Source: Micromonospora ureilytica (GTDB lineage Bacteria; Actinomycetota; Actinomycetes; Mycobacteriales; Micromonosporaceae). Taken from it: DNA of 64,000 nucleotides. The translations under genes and the position numbers were made by a program. This document shows positions 26,084-34,511 of the stretch, in pieces (positions within the stretch are counted from its first letter, which is position 1; each line of letters begins with the position of its first letter). The notes below the pieces were generated by a model, which worked only from the letters and a program-made list of their open reading frames with translations, searched no databases and was not told the DNA's origin. The stretch lies in the NCBI RefSeq assembly GCF_015751765.1, contig NZ_JADOTX010000001.1:1302001-1366000 (forward strand), given 5' to 3'.

Positions 26084-27088
26084 ATGAAAACCGTTTCCGT
26101 TAAGGTTGGCCTGTGTCTGGTGCTGGCCGCCGCCGGGTGCTCCGACGGTGGAGCCGCCACACCGGCCGCGCAGGGCCACCTGGCCGCCCCGGTCCACCTG
26201 ACCAACTGCGGACTGTCCGTCGGCATCACCGCGCCACCCCAGCGGGCGATCGCGCTGGAACAGAACGCCACCGAGATCATGCTCAGCCTCGGTCTCGCCG
26301 ACCGGATGGTCGGCACCAGCTACCAGACCGACCCGGTGCTGCCCGAGCTGCGCCCGGCGTACGAGAAGGTGCCGGTGCTGGCCAAGCTCTACCCGTCGCG
26401 GGAGGCGGTCCGGGCCGCGAACCCGGACTTCGTCTACTCGACCTACACCTCCGCGTACGCTCCGGACGCCGCAGGCCCGCGCGCTGACCTGGCCACGCTC
26501 GGCGTACCGGCGTACCTGTCCGAGTTCGCCTGCGAGAAGCCGGCGGACACCACCCAGACGGTCACCTTCGACGGGATCTTCGATGAGATCCGCGACATCG
26601 CCGGTGTCTTCGGCGTCCCGGAGCGGGCCGACAAGCTGATCCACGACCAGCAGGGTCGGTTGGACGCCGCGCGGGGTTCGGTACCGACGGCCACGCCGAG
26701 CGCCGGCCCGTCACTCCTCTGGTACTACTCGGGAACGCACACCCCATACGTGGCCGGGCACGGTGGGGTTCCGGACGCGATCAGCTCGCTGCTGGGCGTC
26801 CGCAACGCGTTCACCGACGCCAGCCAGAAGTGGCCCGCCGGCAACTGGGAGGAGATCGCCAAGCGCAACCCGGACGTCATCGTGTTGGCCGATCTGACCA
26901 GGGGCGGCGACGGCGACAGCGCCCAGTCGAAGATCGACTTCCTGCGTCGCAACCCGGTGACGTCGAAGCTGGACGCGGTGGTCGCCGGACGGTTCGTCAC
27001 CGTCCCCGGCTCGTCGATGGATCCGTCGATCCGCAGCGTCCAGGCGGCGGAACTGGTCGGCGCCAACCTGCACGGGACCGCACGATGA
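26084..27088 (+). CDS. FecB/BtuF-type substrate-binding lipoprotein
   Basis: This 334-residue protein is the binding component of a metal-chelate or cofactor ABC importer. The N-terminus (MKTVSVKVGL...LAAAGC) ends in a lipobox, so it is a lipoprotein on the outer face of the membrane. The mature part has the two-lobed fold of cluster A-II binding proteins (RAIALEQNATEIMLSLGLADRMVG, then NPDFVYSTYTSAY). It reminds me of binding proteins proposed to import F420-0, which occur with the same permease and ATPase types; a siderophore or corrinoid is also possible. An ATG at 26072 is an alternative start; neither has a clear ribosome site. Confidence 0.8.
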   Translation: MKTVSVKVGLCLVLAAAGCSDGGAATPAAQGHLAAPVHLTNCGLSVGITAPPQRAIALEQNATEIMLSLGLADRMVGTSYQTDPVLPELRPAYEKVPVLAKLYPSREAVRAANPDFVYSTYTSAYAPDAAGPRADLATLGVPAYLSEFACEKPADTTQTVTFDGIFDEIRDIAGVFGVPERADKLIHDQQGRLDAARGSVPTATPSAGPSLLWYYSGTHTPYVAGHGGVPDAISSLLGVRNAFTDASQKWPAGNWEEIAKRNPDVIVLADLTRGGDGDSAQSKIDFLRRNPVTSKLDAVVAGRFVTVPGSSMDPSIRSVQAAELVGANLHGTAR

Positions 27089-27873
27089 CCCCGCCGGCCG
27101 GCACCTCGGTCGCGGCACTGGATCAGTCGGCCGCCCGGCGCCTGCTCGAACTGTGGAACGACCAGCAGTCCGCGTACGTGGCCCACCGCGACCTGCGGTT
27201 CGACGCGATGGCCGACGTGCTGCGGCTGCACTGTCCGGACGACCCGACCATCCTGGATCTGGCCTGCGGTCCCGGCGCGATCAGCGACCGGATGCTTGCC
27301 GAGTTCCCACGTGCCACCGCCATCGCGGTCGACTACGACCCGATCCTGTTACAGGTAGCGCGGCGTGCCCTGGACCGGTACACCGCACGGGTCGAGGTGC
27401 ACGACGTCGACCTGGTGGCCGACGGTTGGGAGGACGCGCTGGCCGGACGGCGAGTCGACGCCGTGCTCACCTCGACGGCACTGCACTGGCTCGCGCCGGA
27501 GCAACTGCTGCGGGTCTACACCACCGCGGCGCGGCTGCTGCCCGCCGGTGGTGTGCTGCTCAACGCCGACCACCTCCGCTACGACGAGTCGGCGCCCGCC
27601 CTGCGCGACATCGCCGGTCGGCACGACGCGCAGGTGCAGCAGGAGACATTCGCCGCCGGAGCGCTCACCTATTCCGCCTGGTACGCCGAGGCGGCCCGAC
27701 ACCCGGAGCTGGCCGGGCTGGCCGCCCAGCGGGAACAGCGGTTCGCCGACCGACCGCCGCAGGCCCCGGCCTCACTGGAATTCCACCTGGCGGCCCTTCG
27801 CACGGCCGGCTTCGCCGAGGTCGGCACGGTCTGGCAGTACCTCGACGACTACGTGGTGTTCGCCCGCCGATGA
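27085..27873 (+). CDS. class I SAM-dependent methyltransferase inside the ABC cassette
   Basis: This 262-residue cytoplasmic methyltransferase has motif I as LDLACGPGA (residues 57-65), an acidic motif II (AIAVDYD) and a post-motif LTSTALHWLAPEQL. The fold is the usual Rossmann-like class I type, with a variable C-terminal half that should hold the acceptor. It overlaps both neighbours by ATGA, so it is translated with the transporter. It may methylate the imported molecule, but the acceptor cannot be read from the sequence. Confidence 0.85.
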   Translation: MTPPAGTSVAALDQSAARRLLELWNDQQSAYVAHRDLRFDAMADVLRLHCPDDPTILDLACGPGAISDRMLAEFPRATAIAVDYDPILLQVARRALDRYTARVEVHDVDLVADGWEDALAGRRVDAVLTSTALHWLAPEQLLRVYTTAARLLPAGGVLLNADHLRYDESAPALRDIAGRHDAQVQQETFAAGALTYSAWYAEAARHPELAGLAAQREQRFADRPPQAPASLEFHLAALRTAGFAEVGTVWQYLDDYVVFARR

Positions 27874-28973
27874 ACCTGCGAGCCGCACGATCCCTCGCCT
27901 CGGCGGGCGGTCCGCCCGCGCCGACGGGACGGGAGTCACCACCCGCTACCGGCATTCCGAGAACCGGTCGGTACCTCCTGCCGTTGACCCTGCTCCTGCT
28001 GCTGGTCACCATCGCGGCGGCGGTCAGCGTGGGTTCGGCCGATCTGCCGATCGACAGCGTCCTGCGCGCGGTGGCCAGCCACGTGGGCCTGCCGGTCCAC
28101 CCGCTACCGGCCCTGCCGGACAGCATCGTGTGGGATCTCCGGCTGCCCCGGGTGCTGTTGGCCGGGTTGGTCGGCGCCGGTCTGGCGGTGTGCGGAGCGG
28201 TGCTCCAGGCGCTCACGCGTAACCCGCTGGCCGACCCGTTCCTGCTCGGTGTCTCGTCCGGCGCCTCGACCGGCGCGGTGGCGGTGCTGGTACTCGGAGT
28301 CCAGATCGGCGCCGGCCCGGTCGACCTGACCACCGGCGCGTTCGTCGGCAGCATGGCCGCGTTCGGCGCAGTGCTGCTGCTGGCCGGCCGGCGGGCCGGC
28401 GAGCCGACCCGGATCGTTCTCGCCGGGGTGGCCGTCTCGCAGCTCTTCAGCGCGGTGACCAGCCTGATCGTGATCTCCGACGCCCACACCCAGGACACCC
28501 GCAGCGTGACGTTCTGGCTGCTCGGCTCGCTGACGGCGGCCTCCTGGCCGTCGGTGGCGCTCAGCGCCGTGGTTGTCGGCGTCGGCCTGCTGGTCTGCTG
28601 GGCCAGTGCGACGGCGCTTGACGCGTTCGCGTTCGGCACCGATACGGCTCGCTCGCTCGGCTTCTCTCCCGGGCGTACCCGGCTGCTGCTGTTCAGCGTC
28701 ACCGCCCTGGTGGCGGCTGCGCTGGTCGCGGCGAGCGGCGCCATCGGTTTCGTCGGGTTGACCGTGCCGCACGCCGTACGGTTCCTGTTCGGCTCCCGGC
28801 ATCGGACGTTGCTGCCCACCTGCGCGGTGATCGGGGCGATCTTCCTGATCTGGGCGGACACCGTGGCGAGGACCGTCTTCGCGCCACAGGAACTGCCGGT
28901 GGGTGTGCTCACCGCGTTGCTCGGGGTGCCGGTGTTCGCGCTGGTCATGCGACGCCGGACCGGTACGCCATGA
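27870..28973 (+). CDS. FecCD-type ABC transporter permease
   Basis: This 367-residue membrane protein is the permease of a FecCD/BtuC-type importer, with a basic 35-residue lead followed by about ten helices. The family landmarks include LRLPRVLLAGLVGAGLAVCGAVLQ, RNPLADPFLLGVSSGAS and the coupling region SGAIGFVGLTVPHAVR. Two copies would form the pore. It overlaps the methyltransferase and the ATPase genes by 4 bases each. Confidence 0.88.
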   Translation: MNLRAARSLASAGGPPAPTGRESPPATGIPRTGRYLLPLTLLLLLVTIAAAVSVGSADLPIDSVLRAVASHVGLPVHPLPALPDSIVWDLRLPRVLLAGLVGAGLAVCGAVLQALTRNPLADPFLLGVSSGASTGAVAVLVLGVQIGAGPVDLTTGAFVGSMAAFGAVLLLAGRRAGEPTRIVLAGVAVSQLFSAVTSLIVISDAHTQDTRSVTFWLLGSLTAASWPSVALSAVVVGVGLLVCWASATALDAFAFGTDTARSLGFSPGRTRLLLFSVTALVAAALVAASGAIGFVGLTVPHAVRFLFGSRHRTLLPTCAVIGAIFLIWADTVARTVFAPQELPVGVLTALLGVPVFALVMRRRTGTP

Positions 28974-29821
28974 TCGGGCCGGACACCGCCGGCCGGCGCG
29001 GGGGAGGCAGCGGTCGGGCGACAGGCGATCCGGACCCGGCGCGGCTGCACGCGGACGGGGTCGGGTGGGGCGTGGCAGGCGTACGGATCCTGGCCGGGGT
29101 GGCGCTCACCGCCGAACCGGGCGCCACGGTTGGGCTGCTCGGGCCGAACGGCTCCGGCAAGTCGAGCCTGCTGCGGCTGCTGTCCGGGCTGGCCCGTCCC
29201 GATTCCGGGCGGGTGCTGCTCGACGACGTCGCGTTGGGCGCGATACCCCGGCGGGCGCTGGCTCGGCGGATCGCGGTGGTCACCCAACAGGTGGCCACCG
29301 ATGTGGAGATGTCCGCACTGGAGGTGGTTCTGCTGGGCCGGACCCCGTACCGGCCACGCCTCGCCGGGGTCGGCGCCGCCGATCTGGACCTGGCGCGGCG
29401 CGCGCTCGCAGAGGCCGGCCTGGCCGGCTTCGAGCAGCGGCGCTGGTCCAGCCTCTCCGGCGGTGAGCGGCAGCGGGTGGACCTGGCTCGCGCTCTGGTG
29501 CAGGAACCGGACCTGCTGCTGCTCGACGAGCCGACCAACCATCTGGACATCCGGCATCAACTGGAGTTGCTGCGGTTTCTCGCCGAGTCGGCCAGCACGG
29601 TCGTGGTGACCCTGCACGACCTCAATCTGGCCGCCCAGTACTGCGACCGTCTGGTGCTTCTGTACGGCGGCCGGGTGGTCGCGGCGGGCACGCCCGTCGA
29701 GGTTCTCACCACGAGCCGGATCGAGCAGGTCTACCAGGTGCGTACGGACGTCGACATCGCCGCCGACGGCCGACCCCGGATCTGGTACCGCAGCCACGCG
29801 ATTCAGGCGCCGACGGGCTGA
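28970..29821 (+). CDS. ABC transporter ATP-binding protein (FepC-like)
   Basis: This 283-residue ATPase drives the FecCD-type importer. It has Walker A GPNGSGKSS (residues 58-66), the signature LSGGERQR, Walker B LLLLDEPTNHLD and the switch His in TLHDLN. A Q-loop VTQQVATD is present. The first 30 residues are unusual for the family and may be a linker, since the domain proper begins at GVGWGVAGVRILA. It is the last gene of the four-gene cassette. Confidence 0.88.
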   Translation: MIGPDTAGRRGGGSGRATGDPDPARLHADGVGWGVAGVRILAGVALTAEPGATVGLLGPNGSGKSSLLRLLSGLARPDSGRVLLDDVALGAIPRRALARRIAVVTQQVATDVEMSALEVVLLGRTPYRPRLAGVGAADLDLARRALAEAGLAGFEQRRWSSLSGGERQRVDLARALVQEPDLLLLDEPTNHLDIRHQLELLRFLAESASTVVVTLHDLNLAAQYCDRLVLLYGGRVVAAGTPVEVLTTSRIEQVYQVRTDVDIAADGRPRIWYRSHAIQAPTG

Positions 29822-29961
29822 CGAAGCGCGGGCTGGGACACCGCGGCGCCCAGCGCCGTACCCCACGCGGGAGGATGTCCGAACACTGTTTGGTCCGCGC
29901 GGGTGGCAAGGGGGCGTCCCCCTCGGCAGCCGTGCGGTCGGGGACCGAGGAGAGGGCGACA

Positions 29962-30603
29962 ATGGACCACACGTTGGCCGACATCCTGGACGCGGCGGCG
30001 CACGGGCACTTCCCGCCGCCGGACGGCGGGACCACAGTGGTTCCGCAGCCCAGCCGCCGTGACGCCGGGGTCATCGCCTTCACCGGGCACTCGGTGGTGT
30101 TCACCGACGAGGACCCCCAGTGGGTACGTCGCACGCTGGCGACTGTCGACTGCGACCCTCTGGCGGCCACGATGAATCCGCGTTTCCTGGGCGCGCTGCT
30201 CGACCGCACCCGGCGCTCCATGGACACGATCGACCTGCTGACCGTGGCGAGCAGCCTTGCCGGGCCTCCGCCAGTGCAACTGGGTGAGCTGGCCGACGCC
30301 GATCATCCCCGCGAGGTCAGGGCACGTCGACGCCGTGACGACGTCCGCGTCTGGGCCGCCGAGGGCGGGGTGGTCGTTCTCGGGCGAGGGGTGGCCGGCC
30401 GTTGGGAGGCGGCGATCGAGGTCGACGACGAGCGTCGTCACCGGGGCCTGGGGCGGGCGCTGGCGACGGCCGCCCGACATCTGGTGCCCGACGGGCAGCC
30501 GGTCTGGTCCCAGCAGGCCGCCGGCAACGCGCGCAGCGTGCGCGCTTTCCAGGCGGCGGGCTTTCGACCGGTGGGCGCGGAAGCGGTTCTCCTTCAGACC
30601 TAG
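29962..30603 (+). CDS. GNAT-family-like N-acetyltransferase
   Basis: This 213-residue protein carries the acetyl-CoA binding pattern of GNAT proteins near its C-terminus: EVDDERRHRGLGRALATAARHLV, then NARSVRAFQAAGFRPVGAEAVL. The N-terminal half is less typical and may recognise the acceptor. The substrate is unknown. The ATG at 29962 is preferred because GAGGAGAGGG stands just before it and the 29 residues upstream look non-coding. Confidence 0.75.
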   Translation: MDHTLADILDAAAHGHFPPPDGGTTVVPQPSRRDAGVIAFTGHSVVFTDEDPQWVRRTLATVDCDPLAATMNPRFLGALLDRTRRSMDTIDLLTVASSLAGPPPVQLGELADADHPREVRARRRRDDVRVWAAEGGVVVLGRGVAGRWEAAIEVDDERRHRGLGRALATAARHLVPDGQPVWSQQAAGNARSVRAFQAAGFRPVGAEAVLLQT

Positions 30604-30733
30604 GAACCGCGCTGCGAGCCGCACGTACCACTGTGGGCCAAACCGTGATCAGCAGGAGGTTTCCGAGATCACGCCCGGGGGCATCTCGGCGGATGAAGGC
30701 AGCCGCCCTCTACCCCTGATCGAGGAGAGCACC

Positions 30734-30880
30734 ATGTCGGTCCAGGCATTTCTCTACGTTGTCGCCGTCATCCTGATCGTGCTCGCTGCCCTGCCGCTGC
30801 CCACGAGGGGTGTCTCGCTCGCGCTTCTGGGTGCCGCCTGCGCCCTGCTCGCCTACGCCTGGCCGGTGATCACCGACTGA
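30734..30880 (+). CDS. small membrane protein of 48 residues
   Basis: This short frame encodes a protein with two hydrophobic stretches (AFLYVVAVILIVLAALPL and VSLALLGAACALLAYAWPVI) joined by a short basic/proline turn. A good ribosome site (GAGGAGAG) lies 6 bases before the ATG. Its function is unknown. It is followed by a long terminator hairpin, which supports it as a real transcribed gene. Confidence 0.6.
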   Translation: MSVQAFLYVVAVILIVLAALPLPTRGVSLALLGAACALLAYAWPVITD

Positions 30881-30905
30881 CGTCTCCGTAAGTCGTCGTT
30901 GGTCC

Positions 30906-30953
30906 GGCCGCTGGCCGGCAGCCTGAGCACGCCCGGGCTGCCGGCCAGCGGCC
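30906..30953. terminator. long bidirectional hairpin terminator
   Basis: An 18-base perfect stem with a 12-base loop lies between the convergent small membrane gene and the TetR gene. Confidence 0.85.
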
Positions 30954-30965
30954 GTGAGGGCGGAT

Positions 30966-31547
30966 CTAGGGCCGTGGCGTCATCCCCGCGAGCAGAGCCA
31001 CGAGTACGCGCTCGACGTACTCGTGGGTCAGTGGCTCCTGCGTGATGAGGAACTGGAAGTAGAGCGGGCCGGACAGGATCGCCATGGCCACGTCCAGGTC
31101 GAAGTCGGGTGAGAGCTGCCCCTGCTGCTGGGCGCTGCGCAGCCGGGCGACGGTCCGGTCCGCCTGGGGGCGGATGAAGCGTTCGTTGAGCGCGGCGGCG
31201 ACCATCGGATCGTGCTGGGCCTCGCCCACCAGGGCCCGGTAGAGAGGGCCCAGTGGCGGCTGGCCCAGGAGGTCGACGGCCGCGTGGATCTGTTGGCGCA
31301 GGTCAGCCACGATGTCGCCGGTGTCGGGGTAGTCGAGTGCGGGTTCGCCGGAGGTGAGCACCGCGTCGAGGAACAGGGCGCCCTTGGAGGGCCAGCGACG
31401 GTAGATCGTGTGCTTGCCGACGCCCGAGCGGGCCGCGACACCCTCGATGCTGAGTTTGGCGTAGCCGACCTCCTGCGCCAGCTCCAGCGTCGTACGCATG
31501 ATCGCTTGGGTCCGGTCGGCGGCCCTGGTGCGGCGGTCGTCGCTCAT
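30966..31547 (-). CDS. TetR family regulator of divergent serine hydrolase
   Basis: This 193-residue protein has the TetR N-terminal helix-turn-helix (ELAQEVGYAKLSIEGVAARSGVGKHTIYRRWPSK, about residues 23-56) and a helical ligand domain of the TetR_C_16-like kind (PLGPLYRALVGEAQHDPMVA). I chose the ATG at 31547, since the homology begins just after. It is divergent from the serine hydrolase gene, and two identical palindromes in the 146-base gap are almost certainly its operators. Confidence 0.85.
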   Translation of the reverse strand: MSDDRRTRAADRTQAIMRTTLELAQEVGYAKLSIEGVAARSGVGKHTIYRRWPSKGALFLDAVLTSGEPALDYPDTGDIVADLRQQIHAAVDLLGQPPLGPLYRALVGEAQHDPMVAAALNERFIRPQADRTVARLRSAQQQGQLSPDFDLDVAMAILSGPLYFQFLITQEPLTHEYVERVLVALLAGMTPRP

Positions 31548-31564
31548 GCCGCCACTGTAGCGGC

Positions 31565-31642
31565 ACGGCACGTGCCGTTGACAATCCCCCGCGTGCGTGA
31601 CCAGACTGAGCGCACTCAGGGAACGACACGGCACGTGCCGTG
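31565..31642. promoter_or_regulatory. two identical palindromic TetR operators
   Basis: ACGGCACGTGCCGT occurs at 31565-31578 and again at 31628-31641, the second extended by one more pair. The centres are 63 bases apart, about six helical turns. A TTGACA -35-like box (31578-31583) follows the first copy in the hydrolase direction, so binding would block both promoters. Confidence 0.75.
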
Positions 31643-31693
31643 CCGCTCCGCTGTTCTCTGACGCCGACGCCACCGCCCACGAAGGGAAGCACC

Positions 31694-33142
31694 ATGACCG
31701 AGACACTGAGCTGGAACGCCGACAGCGACCTGCACCCCCCGCTCGCACGGAGGTCGCCTGACCGACGGTTCGACGTCGACCGCTGGCAGCGGCGGCTCGA
31801 CGAGCTGTGCCACCACCACCACGTCCCCGGCGCGAGCCTGGCCGTGCTGCTCGACGGGCAGGTCCACGAGCTGGCCAGCGGGGTGTTGCACCGCGGCACC
31901 GGCGTGGCGGTCACGCCGGACTCGGTGTTCCTGTCCGGCTCGATCGCCAAGGTCTACACCGCGACACTCATCATGCGGCTCGCCGACGAGGGAAAGCTGG
32001 ACCTGAACGCGCCGGTCGTGGACGTGCTGCCGGAGTTCGCCACCCCCGACGCCGAGGCGACCAGGACGATCACCATCCGGCAGTTGCTGTCCCACACCGG
32101 CGGCGTGACAAACGACTTCAACTTCGACGGCGGCCGGGGTGACGACTGCCTCGCCAGGTACGTCAGCGCCGCCCGACGGGTGGCGCTGGACTGCCCGCCC
32201 GGCACGGCCATCTCGTACGGCGGGCTCGGCTACATCGTCCTGGGCCGGGTCATCGAAAAGCTCACCGGCCTCACCTGGGACCAGGCCCTCAAGAGCCTCC
32301 TGTTCGAGCCGCTCGGCCTGGAACGCTCGATGACGCTGCCGGAGGAGGCCCTGCGCTTCCCCGTCGCCATGAGCCACCTCGGCGAATCCGGCGACTATCC
32401 CGACCCGGCCCCGTCCTGGGACCTGATGCCCCGCTCCATGGGTCCGGCGGGACGGGTCATCGTCTCCGCCGGCGACATGGCCCGCTTCGCCCGGATGCAT
32501 CTCGACGGCGGCCTCGCGCCCGACGGCACCCGGGTGCTGTCCACCGATGCGGTCGCCGCCATGCGACACCGCGCGGTCGACGTGCCCGACAAGTGGACGG
32601 TGAGCGCCGACGGGTGGGGTCTGGGTTGGACGCTCTACGACTGGGACGGCATCTCCGGCTACGGTCACGACGGTGCGGCCATCGGCCAGTACGCGTACCT
32701 GCGTGTCGTTCCGCACGCGAACCTCGCCCTGGCCCTGATGACCAACGGCGGCGCCGCCCGGCTGCTCTACGCCGACCTGTTCCGCGACCTGCTCACCGAA
32801 CTCGCCGACGTGACAATGCCCGCGCCGTTCGCCCCGGCCCCGGTGCCACCCCCGATCGACCTCGAACCGTTGCTCGGCACGTACCGGCGCGAGGGTGTCG
32901 TCCTCACCGTCTCCCGCACGGACGACGGCTCGCCGCATCTGCGCTACGAGTTTGTCGACGACATGGTGGACATGTCCCCGCCTCTGGAGATGGACCTGGA
33001 ACCGGTCACCGCAACGGTCTTCGCCGCCTCCGGCGCGGGGCCGTCGTTCAGCGAGGACTACATGCCTGTGGTCTTTTCCACCCTCACCAACGGCACGCAG
33101 GTCTGTTACGTGGGTATGCGCGCCACTCCCAAGGTCGCCTGA
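31694..33142 (+). CDS. serine hydrolase of the beta-lactamase/penicillin-binding class C type
   Basis: This 482-residue protein has a class C serine-hydrolase domain: SIAK at residues 83-86 gives the nucleophile S83 and base K86, and GHDG in the third position is the usual HxG. The second motif, normally YxN, is YGG here (in AISYGGLGY), so the Asn is lost. No signal peptide is visible, so it may act in the cytoplasm as an esterase or peptidase rather than as a beta-lactamase. The last 100 residues form a separate beta-rich domain. GAAGGGAAG precedes the ATG. Confidence 0.8.
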   Translation: MTETLSWNADSDLHPPLARRSPDRRFDVDRWQRRLDELCHHHHVPGASLAVLLDGQVHELASGVLHRGTGVAVTPDSVFLSGSIAKVYTATLIMRLADEGKLDLNAPVVDVLPEFATPDAEATRTITIRQLLSHTGGVTNDFNFDGGRGDDCLARYVSAARRVALDCPPGTAISYGGLGYIVLGRVIEKLTGLTWDQALKSLLFEPLGLERSMTLPEEALRFPVAMSHLGESGDYPDPAPSWDLMPRSMGPAGRVIVSAGDMARFARMHLDGGLAPDGTRVLSTDAVAAMRHRAVDVPDKWTVSADGWGLGWTLYDWDGISGYGHDGAAIGQYAYLRVVPHANLALALMTNGGAARLLYADLFRDLLTELADVTMPAPFAPAPVPPPIDLEPLLGTYRREGVVLTVSRTDDGSPHLRYEFVDDMVDMSPPLEMDLEPVTATVFAASGAGPSFSEDYMPVVFSTLTNGTQVCYVGMRATPKVA

Positions 33143-33279
33143 GAGCGGAGCGTCGGGGCGCTGGCACAGCCACCGTCAGCCCCGGTGTCGCCGATGCACC
33201 ACATTGATGACGGCCGTGCCCGTTCGGTACCCTCTGACACGCTCTGACAACGCCTGACGACGTCGTCTGACATGGGGGA

Positions 33280-34305
33280 GTGATGAAGGACCAGCGTGCT
33301 GCCGCCCAGTCGACTCAGGACCGACAGGCCGCCGAGAGGTTCGCCGAACAGCTACGGACCCTGCGGACCGCCGCGGGCGACCCGTCGTTCCGGAAGATGG
33401 CCGGGCGGTCGGGCCGGATCTCGCACACCACGCTGCACGAGGCCGCCGCCGGGACCAGGTTTCCCTCCTGGGAGACGGTCCGGGAGTTCGTCCGAGCATG
33501 CGAGGCGGACGAGGTGCAATGGCGGCGTCGCTGGGAGGAAGCACACCGCCCCGGGACGCTCCACGGCATTGGGAACGACGATGCCGCACCGGTCAGCACC
33601 GATGCCCCGACCGGCGCCGAAACCTCGACCACCACGGCGGAGAGCAAGCCCGACACCGGGACCGACGCCCCGCAGGCCCACGGGTCCGGCGTGCCCGCGA
33701 CGTCACCCGGCGAGCCGGGCGCGCTGCGGGCCACCGTGTACCCGCCGACCGACGAGGAGGCGGGTGCACGGCGGCACCGGCTGCCGTGGCTCGCCGCCGC
33801 CGCGGTGGTCCTTGTGGTGGCGATGGTCGCCGTCCTGGGCGTCATCGTCCGCGAGCGGTCGTCCCGGGACAACTCCGGCGCGGCGGCGGCGTCGTCCGCA
33901 CCGTCGGCGTCGGCCTCGCCGTCAGCGTCAGCGTTCTCGGACGCGTTGATCGCTGGCGACTCGAGCAAGTTCATCTCCGACGTCACCATCCCCGACGGCA
34001 CGCGGGTGCGGGTGAACTCCCAGTTCGTCAAGGTGTGGGCCCTCAAGAACGTGGGCAAGGTCGCCTGGCACAACCGTTTCCTCGCGCGGACCAACCCAAC
34101 CGCCGACGCCGACGGTTGCCAGGTGCCGGAGCGGGTGGCGATCGGTGACACACCGCCCGACGAGCAGGTCATGATCAGTGTTGAGGTCACCGCGCCGAGC
34201 CGCCCCGGAAAGTGCTGGGTCAGCTGGAAGATGGTCGACGAGAACGGGCAGGAGTACTTTCCCACCCGCCGGCCGGTGTACTTCATGGTCACCGTCACCG
34301 CCTGA
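33280..34305 (+). CDS. HTH, membrane segment and NBR1-Ig-like extracellular domain
   Basis: This 341-residue protein combines a cytoplasmic XRE-like helix-turn-helix (about 17-90: FAEQLRTLRTAAGDPSFRKMAGRSG, SHTTLHEAAAGTRFPSWETVREFV) with a disordered linker, one membrane helix (about 170-189) and an outer beta-sandwich (about 225-341) with the NBR1/FW-type motif WALKNVGKVAW. Such fusions are found in actinobacteria and their role is not established. The gene begins at GTG 33280 or ATG 33283, with GGGGGAG immediately upstream. Its position before three wall-enzyme genes suggests a sensor or scaffold for the cell envelope. Confidence 0.72.
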   Translation: MMKDQRAAAQSTQDRQAAERFAEQLRTLRTAAGDPSFRKMAGRSGRISHTTLHEAAAGTRFPSWETVREFVRACEADEVQWRRRWEEAHRPGTLHGIGNDDAAPVSTDAPTGAETSTTTAESKPDTGTDAPQAHGSGVPATSPGEPGALRATVYPPTDEEAGARRHRLPWLAAAAVVLVVAMVAVLGVIVRERSSRDNSGAAAASSAPSASASPSASAFSDALIAGDSSKFISDVTIPDGTRVRVNSQFVKVWALKNVGKVAWHNRFLARTNPTADADGCQVPERVAIGDTPPDEQVMISVEVTAPSRPGKCWVSWKMVDENGQEYFPTRRPVYFMVTVTA

Positions 34306-34511
34306 GTGCGCTCCCCGGTCGCCCCGACCGGTGTCAGAGCGCGAACCGTCGATGTCAGTCCCGGGTGCCACCAAAGCTGACAACACCACATTCATCGAGG
34401 TCGGTGACGGCCTGACGGATCTGACAGGACGGCAGGGGTACCGAACAGCAGGCCGGTTCTCGCAAGGTGATGTCCGTTCGAACGACTCACCAACTGCGAG
34501 GAGGATCGGCA

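Noticed and set aside
27665..29962. Minus-strand open frame of about 765 codons
   Set aside because: It is antisense to the methyltransferase/permease/ATPase genes, whose motifs are intact on the plus strand.
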